Shown one piece after another: positions 1 through 7,400 of a DNA stretch of 7,690 bases. The DNA lies in contig SMVT01000161.1 in NCBI GenBank assembly GCA_004357365.1, forward strand, positions 1 to 7,690, read 5' to 3'. The position numbers and the translations under genes are program-made. Every line of letters begins with the position of its first letter. Position 1 is the stretch's first letter. The stretch is from Nitrospina sp. GTDB lineage: Bacteria > Nitrospinota > Nitrospinia > Nitrospinales > Nitrospinaceae. The notes beneath the pieces were generated by a model. That model was not told the DNA's origin. It worked only from the letters and a program-made list of their open reading frames with translations, and made no database searches.

Positions 1-135
1 AAAGGGGATGAGTTGAGACCGGTGTTCCGGAAGACGCCCCGGGCATCCGCCAGCGATGTCATGTGGGTCCGAAAAGGCACCCTAGTGCGGGATTTGCCGG
101 AAGGGTATATCCCCAGCAAGCGTTACCGGGTGTAA
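1..135 (+). CDS. C-terminal end of an unrecognised upstream protein (5' truncated)
   Basis: Frame 1 is open from the window edge to a TAA at 133-135, giving 44 residues that end in SKRYRV. The other two forward frames are stopped near the edge (TGA at 9-11 and at 14-16). The residue mix is basic, with many Arg and Lys and several Val, Pro and Leu, which is plausible for a real protein tail. I do not recognise the family. The stop codon directly adjoins the Shine-Dalgarno sequence of the next gene, whose ATG follows 14 bases later. That spacing is typical of consecutive operon genes and is the main support for this call. The start and most of the gene lie outside the window. A chance open frame of 44 codons remains possible. 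Confidence 0.55.
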   Translation, partial: KGDELRPVFRKTPRASASDVMWVRKGTLVRDLPEGYIPSKRYRV

Positions 136-140
136 AGGGA
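134..140 (+). promoter_or_regulatory. Shine-Dalgarno site that sets the start of the 3-hydroxyacyl-CoA dehydrogenase
   Basis: AAAGGGA lies nine bases before the ATG at 150 and overlaps the last two bases of the upstream gene's TAA stop. It supports the 150 start over the in-frame ATG at 63. The earlier start would add 29 residues ahead of the Rossmann fold and would overlap the upstream frame by 73 bases. The stop/SD overlap fits translational coupling between the two genes. Confidence 0.7.
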
Positions 141-149
141 AACTTGAAC

Positions 150-1049
150 ATGACCGAGCGGAAAATTGCAGTGGTCGGCGCGGGGACCATGGGCCGGGGA
201 ATCGCTCAGGTAGCGGCGCAGGCGGGATTCCAGGTGGTTCTGTACGACGGCGTACCGGGTGCGGCGCAAAAGGGTTTGGAAGTTATCCAAAAAAGTTTGC
301 AAAAACTTGTGGATAAGGGAGAGCTTGAAAAAGGCGTTGCCGAGAGCGCGGGTAAAAACGTTTTCGTTGCGGATGTTTTAGACGAGGTGGCGGGTTGCTT
401 TTTTATTGTAGAAGCCATCACCGAGCAACGCGAACAGAAAAGGGACCTTTTTCAAAAACTGGATCAGTTGTGCGGTGCCTCCGCTGTGCTGGCTTCCAAC
501 ACCTCCTCAATTCCTATTACGGAACTGGCCTCCGTTACCCGCCATCCGGAGAATGTCATCGGCATGCATTTCATGAATCCCGTTCCCTTGATGCCGGGAG
601 TTGAAATCATCAAGGGTTTGAAGACCTCGGAAGAAACCTATCGCAAAACCATAAAGCTGGCGAAACAATTTTCCAAACAACCCGTGTATTCCTCGGACAA
701 GGCCGGGTTTGTCATCAATCGAATCCTCATGCCTCTGATCAATGAAGCGATTCATGTCGTGGAAGAAGGGACTTCCACCGTCGAGGATGTGGATAACGGC
801 GCGAAATACTGCTTGCATCATCCCTTGGGGCCCTTGGCCTTATCGGATGTGATTGGAAACGATACCACGCATCATATTCTTTCCGTCATTGAAGGCGAGT
901 TGGGAGAACGGTTCAAGCCCGCTTCGTTGCTGACGTGGATGGTGGGTGCCGGGCTTCTGGGCAATAAAACCGGCGCCGGGTTCTATCTGTGGGTGGACAA
1001 CAAACCCCAGCAAGTCAACGGACAGTTGTTGAAATATTTGAAACAGTAA
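150..1049 (+). CDS. 3-hydroxyacyl-CoA dehydrogenase (3-hydroxybutyryl-CoA dehydrogenase type)
   Basis: This 299-residue cytoplasmic enzyme is predicted to oxidise L-3-hydroxyacyl-CoA to 3-oxoacyl-CoA with NAD+, or to run in reverse. Residue 7 onward forms the Rossmann beta-alpha-beta unit with GAGTMG (Gly10, Gly12, Gly15). Asp33 after the second strand favours NAD over NADP. The family's catalytic residues are all present by alignment from memory: Ser119 in SNTSS, His140 in GMHFMNPVP, Glu152 and Asn190 in VINRILMP. The C-terminal helical domain (about 185-285) has the usual HPLGPLALSD and GNKTGAGFY motifs. The length fits the monofunctional family of about 280-300 residues. The start at 150 is chosen for its ribosome site and the position of the fold. 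Slightly unusual are Pro149-Gly150 just before Glu152, where Lys/Gln-Leu is common, and the IGNDTTHH stretch after the conserved Asp. The next gene follows after 12 bases. The family is firm; chain-length or ring specificity cannot be read from the sequence. Confidence 0.93.
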   Translation: MTERKIAVVGAGTMGRGIAQVAAQAGFQVVLYDGVPGAAQKGLEVIQKSLQKLVDKGELEKGVAESAGKNVFVADVLDEVAGCFFIVEAITEQREQKRDLFQKLDQLCGASAVLASNTSSIPITELASVTRHPENVIGMHFMNPVPLMPGVEIIKGLKTSEETYRKTIKLAKQFSKQPVYSSDKAGFVINRILMPLINEAIHVVEEGTSTVEDVDNGAKYCLHHPLGPLALSDVIGNDTTHHILSVIEGELGERFKPASLLTWMVGAGLLGNKTGAGFYLWVDNKPQQVNGQLLKYLKQ

Positions 1050-1061
1050 AAAGGTAAAAGA

Positions 1062-2432
1062 ATGAGTTACATCACCAGCGGCCAAACCCATCAGATTGAG
1101 ATGATGTATGGCGGCCATCCCCACCACGAATCGTTTCAGGAAATGCTCCAAACCTTCGGCCAGCTGGTGGAGAGCAAGGTCCTGCCCGCCGAGAAAAAAA
1201 CCGAAATGGAGCGGGCGCAGGATTCGCTTAAAAGTTTGGCGTTCCAATTGAGACAGTCAGGAAAATATGACCAACAGGCTTTGGAAACCGCGATTGCTCA
1301 GACGAAGAAGAATGAAAAAATACCGGATGCGGTGTATCGTCAAATTACGGATTTTGGCCTGCCCGGCATGGCTTTTTCCGAACCACTGGGCGGTTTGGAA
1401 ATCCCTTATCCGGTGTTTATGGCCTGCCTTGAAACGCTGGGCAAGGCCTCTCCCAGCGTCGGAGTCCGGTATGCGATTTCCAATACGGTGGCGGAAGGGT
1501 TGCGTTTCAATTATGAGGCCGGCCAATTGTCCGGGTATGGAGAATCCATCCTGCGAGAGCTGATTGCGGGTGAGAAACTCGGCGGGTTCGCGCTTACCGA
1601 AGGGTCTGCGGCGGGTTCCAATATTCTGAAGGAAATGATCACGCGGGCGGTTCCATTGCAAAACGGAAACGGTTACCGAATCACCGGCGCGAAGATGTTT
1701 ATCACCAATGTGGAGACGGCCGACGTTTTCGCGGTATTCGCCCGGACCTCCGAACCGGCCGGGAATGATCTCGGCATTTCTTTATTCCTTGTTGAAAAAG
1801 GTACTAAAGGATTCAAGGTCGGGCAGGTGTTTGAGAAAAGGACGGTCGAAAACTCTTCCCTGGGGGAATTGATCCTGGACGAAGTCGAAGTGTCACAGGA
1901 ACATCTGGTGGGGGAAGCGGGTTGCGGGGCGCCCTATGCCATGCGCATGCTGAACTCCGGAAGAATCACTATTGCCGCCCTGGCCACGGGACTGGCCCAA
2001 AGGGCGTTTGACGAATATATGGCAGTCGCGGTCGAAGGCAAAAAGCTGGGGGATCAGCACCTGATCGAGTTGGACCGGACCCAGGCGCGGGTGGCGGAGA
2101 TGTCCATGGAGATCCTTGCGGCCAGGGATATGACCTGTCATGCCGCCTGGCTGAAGACCCTATTCGATACGAATCCCGATGACCGTGAATTGTTGAGGGA
2201 TTATGTGATTGCTTCCAACGGGGCCAAACTGAAAGCCTCCCTGGCCGCGCAACAAGCCTGCGATCACCTGGTGAAGATCTGGGGAGCCAGTGCCGTCATT
2301 AAAGAGAATCCCGCGATGAAGCATTTCCTGGACAGCTGGCTCTATTATTTCGGGGAAGCCGTTCCGGAAGTTTTGGAAAACACCATCGCCCATATGGAAG
2401 TTAAAAAATACAAAAAGGCCAAGGGATTGTAG
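1062..2432 (+). CDS. Divergent acyl-CoA dehydrogenase family protein
   Basis: This 456-residue protein matches the acyl-CoA dehydrogenase fold, which normally uses FAD to form the 2,3-double bond of an acyl-CoA and passes electrons to ETF. The N-terminal helical domain (about 25-170) carries an extra stretch near 50-88 before the usual GLPGMAFSEPLGG. The middle beta domain has GGFALTEGSAAGSN (174-187) and ITGAKMFITN (207-216). The C-terminal helical domain starts near 280. The end, GEAVPEVLENTIA, aligns with the classical YEGTPEILRNTIA, so Glu432 is the likely catalytic base. Several FAD-contact motifs differ from the family pattern: the Arg of ERKxFG is Gly327 (EGKKLG), and the Gly-Gly motif before the catalytic loop reads WGASAV (407-412). 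AAAGGT at 1050-1055 precedes the ATG by six bases. It sits 12 bases after the hydroxyacyl-CoA dehydrogenase gene and 1 base before the crotonase gene. Family membership is well supported; normal redox activity is less certain. Confidence 0.9.
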   Translation: MSYITSGQTHQIEMMYGGHPHHESFQEMLQTFGQLVESKVLPAEKKTEMERAQDSLKSLAFQLRQSGKYDQQALETAIAQTKKNEKIPDAVYRQITDFGLPGMAFSEPLGGLEIPYPVFMACLETLGKASPSVGVRYAISNTVAEGLRFNYEAGQLSGYGESILRELIAGEKLGGFALTEGSAAGSNILKEMITRAVPLQNGNGYRITGAKMFITNVETADVFAVFARTSEPAGNDLGISLFLVEKGTKGFKVGQVFEKRTVENSSLGELILDEVEVSQEHLVGEAGCGAPYAMRMLNSGRITIAALATGLAQRAFDEYMAVAVEGKKLGDQHLIELDRTQARVAEMSMEILAARDMTCHAAWLKTLFDTNPDDRELLRDYVIASNGAKLKASLAAQQACDHLVKIWGASAVIKENPAMKHFLDSWLYYFGEAVPEVLENTIAHMEVKKYKKAKGL

Positions 2433-2433
2433 A

Positions 2434-3486
2434 ATGCCCGAAATGATTTCCGGAAAATATGTCACCGTTTCGAAAAAAAAGCATAATGGGCAAAGTGGAA
2501 TTCTGCTGAGTTTTATCAATCCTGACAGTAAAGTCAATGTGGTGCCTCTGGAAGCTTTGCAGGAGATGCATCACGCGTTGGATGAAGTCGGGGAAGATTC
2601 CAGTTTATCTTTTATGGTCTTTACCGGGTCTCAAGGTAAGGTGCATGCCGGAGCGGACCTGGCATTGTTTCACGGGGATATCGACCCGGCTGCGGTCCGG
2701 GATTATCTGAACCTTGGGGCCGCCCTCGATTTCAAAATAAAAAATATATCCAGAAAAATGAAAACCGTCTCCCTGATGCAAGGAGAACGTTTTGGGGGTT
2801 CTGTGGAGTGGCCCCTGATGACTGAGTTTAGTGTATGTACGCCGGATACGGCGATTCAATTTTCAGAGGTGAACATAGGACTCATCCCTGGATGGGCTGG
2901 GATTTTAAATGTCATGCTTCGCTCCAATAAAGAAAATGCCCGATACATGGCGGCCACGGGAAACCGGGTGACGGCGCAGGAAATGAAAGATTACGGTCTG
3001 GTCGACATTGTTTCAGGGGGAAACATCCTGGAAGACGCACTGAATATCGCCACACAACATGAGGTCCCTTTGGGTTTCAATGCGACGGGTAAGGAAATGT
3101 GTCCCGGTGACAAGTTGGATCAAATGATTTCTGAAAGAACAGATTCGCGAAAGTATGAGGAATTGGAAAAAGAAGTTTCGAGCAAACTGCAAACGAATGA
3201 TTTGAGCAACGACAAGGGCCGGGAAAATTATGCCGGCAGTTACATCAGTCAAAGGTTGACCCGCCTTGGGAAGCCTCTGGCCCCGCTGGCGGTTGCCGCA
3301 ACAATGGAATTGATTGACCGGTTTTCCGGAATCAGCCGGGAAGATTTGGAGCAGATCCGGAAAATGGGGGAATGTGAAGCGCAATCCTGCTTCCGGCTGA
3401 TGAAAACCCTTGATAGAAAGATCGGGGTGAATTCGGTGTTGACTTCAAACCCCATTGAAAGAATTCCGATTTACGTGGGCCGATAG
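2434..3486 (+). CDS. Enoyl-CoA hydratase/isomerase (crotonase) family protein, long form
   Basis: This 350-residue protein has a crotonase core at about 20-205. The oxyanion-hole segments are HAGADL (71-76) and GERFGG (117-122). Two Glu residues align with the acid/base pair of classical enoyl-CoA hydratase: Glu125 in GGSVEW and Glu145 in FSEVNIGLIPG. This suggests hydration of a 2-enoyl-CoA to the 3-hydroxyacyl-CoA that the first gene's product could oxidise. The protein is about 90 residues longer than typical members. The extra length lies mainly at about 205-275, a charged region with EELEKEVSS, between the core and the C-terminal helices that begin near PLAPLAVAA. The active-site sequence GERFGGSVEWPL also departs from the usual GxAxGGGxELAL. 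Alternatives are a hydrolase of this superfamily, for example a ring-opening 6-oxocyclohexene-carbonyl-CoA hydrolase-like enzyme of similar size, or an isomerase. AAGGGA at 2421-2426 precedes the ATG by seven bases, inside the end of the preceding gene, so the two genes are probably translationally coupled. Confidence 0.87.
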   Translation: MPEMISGKYVTVSKKKHNGQSGILLSFINPDSKVNVVPLEALQEMHHALDEVGEDSSLSFMVFTGSQGKVHAGADLALFHGDIDPAAVRDYLNLGAALDFKIKNISRKMKTVSLMQGERFGGSVEWPLMTEFSVCTPDTAIQFSEVNIGLIPGWAGILNVMLRSNKENARYMAATGNRVTAQEMKDYGLVDIVSGGNILEDALNIATQHEVPLGFNATGKEMCPGDKLDQMISERTDSRKYEELEKEVSSKLQTNDLSNDKGRENYAGSYISQRLTRLGKPLAPLAVAATMELIDRFSGISREDLEQIRKMGECEAQSCFRLMKTLDRKIGVNSVLTSNPIERIPIYVGR

Positions 3487-3513
3487 ACAGGCCTCTTTAA
3501 TGTCAGGATCATC

Positions 3514-3520
3514 AGGCAGG
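3514..3520 (+). promoter_or_regulatory. Shine-Dalgarno site favouring the ATG start of the C-N hydrolase
   Basis: AGGCAGG ends eight bases before the ATG at 3529. An in-frame GTG at 3520 would add three residues but overlaps this motif, and its own nearest AGGA (3505-3508) is 11 bases away. The ATG is therefore preferred, though the GTG is not excluded. Confidence 0.5.
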
Positions 3521-3528
3521 TGGCCACC

Positions 3529-4407
3529 ATGCCGTTGGAAATCAAAGTAAAAACCTTTGGGATGGCCCGGGAACAGGAGCAACTGGATGAAATTTTAGGT
3601 AAAATCAAATCTTCCAATAGAGGGGATATTCTCATCTTTCCGGAATATGGCGCGTATACACTGGAAGGTTCCCAAACAGCTTTTGCCGAGTTTTCAAGGA
3701 TTGCCGTCCGTCAACAAGTTTCCCTGATCACCACTTTGAATCTCCCCAGTTCCGATCTTCCCGAGGCGGACCCCAATTTAAATTACAATACCCTGTTTAT
3801 CTTTTCCCGAAACGGCGAGGTCTATTCCCCGCAGGCAAAAATCACTCCTCAATCATTCGAGATGCGGCACTTGGATAAGTCTTTCCCCAAGATGGATGTC
3901 GCTCCCTATTCGCATCTCAATCAAGTGACCCTGCGGCGGAATGGCGAAAAATTCTCCGCCCTCTTTTTTATCTGCTCCGATTTGTATGTTCTTCCGTTGT
4001 TCTCCTTTCAGGAGTTGAAATCGGATGTCATCTGCTGTCCCGCCAATTTCGGTGACGGCGCAGAAGGCGCCGCGGGCAGGGTGATCGAATACAGCGACCA
4101 CTCCGGATTATTCAAACAAGGTTTTGACTGCAATACCTACCAGAATACAAAGCAGGATTTGATCCCGTTGACGGTAAGGTTTGAAAAAGCCTATGAGACG
4201 GGAGCGGCCGGTGAATCTTATGATCGTGAGGAGATGAAAAAACGGGTTCAAAAATCCAGTGCGGTTTATAACGACGATCAATACTGCAATTTTAAAAGCA
4301 TGCTGAAGTTGACCCGGCAGGGAACCTTCACGGTCCCCGAATCCCGGACGGTGGAAAAGGGGTTGGAAGTGAAATTAGGGACTTACCCGAATGTCGTCGA
4401 CCTTTAA
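3529..4407 (+). CDS. Nitrilase-superfamily carbon-nitrogen hydrolase
   Basis: This 292-residue cytoplasmic protein is predicted to hydrolyse a C-N bond (amide, carbamoyl or nitrile) through a thioester intermediate. The catalytic triad of the superfamily is visible, numbered from the ATG: Glu39 in ILIFPEYGAY, Lys104 in SPQAKITPQ and Cys149 in FFICSDLY. The following ELKSDVICCPANF fits the strand after the nucleophile elbow. The spacing and total length are normal for the family. After about residue 175 the usual pattern (ARAxEN, then an Asn-rich strand and a GxSxI motif) is not evident, and the end is charged and unusual. The substrate subgroup is therefore unreadable: amidase, nitrilase, beta-ureidopropionase-like and others are all open. 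It follows the crotonase gene by 42 bases with no obvious terminator between them, so it probably belongs to the same transcript. Its stop falls inside the perfect palindrome CCTTTAAAGG. It converges on the oxidoreductase gene 47 bases downstream. Confidence 0.84.
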   Translation: MPLEIKVKTFGMAREQEQLDEILGKIKSSNRGDILIFPEYGAYTLEGSQTAFAEFSRIAVRQQVSLITTLNLPSSDLPEADPNLNYNTLFIFSRNGEVYSPQAKITPQSFEMRHLDKSFPKMDVAPYSHLNQVTLRRNGEKFSALFFICSDLYVLPLFSFQELKSDVICCPANFGDGAEGAAGRVIEYSDHSGLFKQGFDCNTYQNTKQDLIPLTVRFEKAYETGAAGESYDREEMKKRVQKSSAVYNDDQYCNFKSMLKLTRQGTFTVPESRTVEKGLEVKLGTYPNVVDL

Positions 4408-4454
4408 AGGAACTAGCGAGCGCAAAGGGGCTCTTGCCACGTTCGGCCGGTGTC
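4408..4454. other. Short convergent intergenic spacer without a convincing terminator
   Basis: The 47 bases separate the stop codons of two genes that run toward each other. The only symmetry is a 10-base palindrome at 4401-4410, mostly inside the upstream gene, and weak four-base arms (GAGC 4418-4421 with GCTC 4430-4433; GCAA 4422-4425 with TTGC 4434-4437). None has a strong GC stem followed by a T-run on either strand. Termination for either gene must be Rho-dependent, lie within the opposing gene, or use a structure I cannot see by eye. Confidence 0.6.
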
Positions 4455-7400
4455 TCATCCTGCCGAGGAAACAGTGTCGCGGGATTTCAATGCGCCGGTG
4501 GAGCCGGACTCCTTTAATGGCCCGTTTCCCGACGTTATATCCGTAATTTTTTGATGCCAAAAATTTTCCGCCGTCTCGTGATGGATACGTTTGACCTTTT
4601 CATATCCGGTTGCCAAGCTGGGATAGGAGGCGGCTTCACAGGCCAGGCCATAGTTGCCGTCATTGAGAGTGTCGAGTAATTGTTCAATTCTTGCCTGGTA
4701 TTGGGGAATGGCTTCAATTTCCTGTTTTCGTATCGGGTTTCCCCAGGCCAGTACATTCAAAGGGGTTCCCCTTAAGAATTTAAAATGCTTCAGAAGGGAA
4801 AGCATCCAACCCGGGAATTCCCATTTCCCATCCTTCTCAAATTTATCCTTCACATATTTTAAATTTCTTATCCAGGGAATATGTTCCAAAATTGGAGGCC
4901 GTAACAGGAACCTGATCTTTTTGATTTCTCCTGCTTCGTATTGGTCCGTGATTATTTTAATCTCTTCGGAGCGGGTGAGCAGATCGGCTACCCGATACTC
5001 ATCTTTGTAAGCCATGACCTTGAATAAGTTATCGGCCACGGTCTTTGTCAGTTGAAATTCGCGGCGCGGGAATTCGGACTGCTCACGTTTATAAACTTGT
5101 TCCACAACCTGGACAAAATCTTCGGCATAAGATCCATTTTGAAATTTGATCAGTTCAAAAATTTCCCGGGAGAATTTCCCCCGGTAAGTTTCGTCAAAAT
5201 CGAGTTTGTCTGAAAGATGATTAAATAGGGTCCTGTTGCGAAAGCTCAAACCCTGTCGATAACTTTGTAATCTCTCATCGTTGGAAATTTGATCCGGGAA
5301 AGCCAAAGAAAGAACCTTTGCTGGATTGATGGCGTACAATCGGCCATACCGAAAGGCCTGTATCTTCTTTTCAACCTCCACGTCATTCGCCCGGATGCCC
5401 TCCTCTATGGAGCTCGCATGCTCAATGGGGAATTCGGGTATCTTCTGAAAGGCCAGCCCGATCAGGAAAAGGTTGGTGGGTTTGAAATCCTTAAAAAGCC
5501 TTTCAACGATTTCGGTTGCATTGACAAAGATATTTTTTTCTTTGATGGTATGTTCATTGACGATGTCGATGAGCTGTTTTACTTCGGGATAAGTCTCCTT
5601 CCCAACAATCATGGGCATGGTCGGAATTTTTTCGGTGTTGACGATGGCGACAGTTTTTTTCTTTGAGGTCGTTACGAGATTTGCCGGATTGACCGCGCCG
5701 ATCAAATCCGAGCAAAAATAAAGATCGGCTTCTCCGGCCTCGATATCAAATCCTTCGTTGAGGCTGGTGTGTTGATGGGAAATCTTTAAATTGCTGTTGA
5801 CCTCCCCTCCTTTTTGCGCCAGACCGGTATCATCTTCCTTGACCACATGCTTGCCTTCCTGAGTTGCCGCCCGGGCAAGAATTTCGTAAGCGGTCATCAG
5901 GCCCCAACCCCCTATACCGATAGAAAATATTTCATACACTTTATTCGGGTCTAAATTTCTCCTGGGGTCCTCCAGCTCGTCGTCCCCAATGTGTATTTTT
6001 GAAAAATCGGGTCGCTGCAACGGTTGGCCGGATTGTGTATACACTCGAACATAGGAGGGGCATTCGCCACGGGCGCAGGCAAAATCCTGAATACAACTGA
6101 ATTGATGGATTTTGATTTTCGGGCCGAACTCCGTATCCATTTTCCAGACCGAGGCGCATTTGGCTTCCACGCCGCAGTCGCCGCAATCTTCGCACACTTC
6201 GGGGTTGACGTGAACCCGGGTTTTGGGAGCCAGGTCGACATCTTTTCTTCGTTCCCGGGATTTTTCAATGGCGCATTTTTGTACATACCAAATAACGCTC
6301 AGGCCCGGCTTTTTGGAAAACTCTTCTTTCACCTGCAACGTGTCGGACTTCGGGTGCACTTCAATACCATACTTTTTCTTAAGATGGGAAAATTCCTCCG
6401 GGTATTCCGCCACCAGGGCAATATGCTTAATGCCTTGTTTTTGGATGTTGGCGATAGCGGTTTCCGGGTCCTCCTGCCCCACCGGACGTTGACCGCCTGT
6501 CATGGCCACGACACTGTTGTCTACGTACAAAAGGGTTTGGTTGGTGTCCTCGATATCGTAATGGAGTTTCAGGTGTTCGATCGCATCCCGGATGAAGCTG
6601 ATATTGAGCCGGGCCGAATGAAAATAGGTTCCGTCGCCGCAACCCTGGTCCGCGTGCATGCGATAACTGAAAGCCGAGGCGCCCATCCAAAGCAATCCTT
6701 CGCTTTCCATGGGGCCGATCACCACCGCCCGGTTGCTGGCCAGCGTGTCGATAATGGACATCGTCGAACAGCCGATTCCTATTCCCATCAAATGTTTGGG
6801 AGTAATTTCTATTTTGACAGGATGGCCGTCCAAATCCTTGTTTTCCACAATAATGGAATCCACGGTTCCTTCCAATTTATGATGGCCGGGAATTTCCAGT
6901 GCGGTCCGGTGCTGGCAACCCGAACAGTAACCGGGAGGCCTTTTGATATTTATTGGGAGAGACACATCGATCAGCCGTTCTTTCTCCTCCAAAATGCGAT
7001 CGATACCCCGGTCTTTAAACTGCTCCTTGGCGGCCAGCCGTTTTCCCAAAACCTCGGATATGATATCCGTGTCGAGGTTGTTGTTTTTCCGGAACAGCGT
7101 TGTCCCCTGTTCATCCTCTTTGCCGATGATCAATGGACGATTCACATCATTAAACAGTTCGTGTTTGACATGGTTTTCGTAAAACGCGCGTTTTTCCTCG
7201 ATCACTATGATTTCCCGCTTCCCTTGCGCGAATTCCCGGAAGGAAGTCATATCCGGAGGCCAGGTGATCATGGGTTTATAAATTTCCTCCTCATTCTCCG
7301 AAATGTTCAACTGTCGCAATGCGCCGAGAAGATCATAATAGCTTTTCCCGGTGGCCACGATGCCGAAATCGGATTTCAGGTTACGGTTTTTCCAGGTATC

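Noticed and set aside
63..149. An upstream ATG that would extend the 3-hydroxyacyl-CoA dehydrogenase by 29 residues.
   Set aside because: The extension precedes the Rossmann fold, has no family counterpart and overlaps the likely upstream gene. A good ribosome site serves the ATG at 150.
507..821. A minus-strand open frame inside the 3-hydroxyacyl-CoA dehydrogenase gene; similar shadows lie in the other genes.
   Set aside because: The sense strand carries complete catalytic motifs, while the antisense translation is low in recognisable structure and has no ribosome site that stands out.
4375..4560. A 61-codon minus-strand frame bridging the convergent spacer.
   Set aside because: It overlaps the ends of two well-supported genes in another frame, and its translation resembles nothing I recognise.
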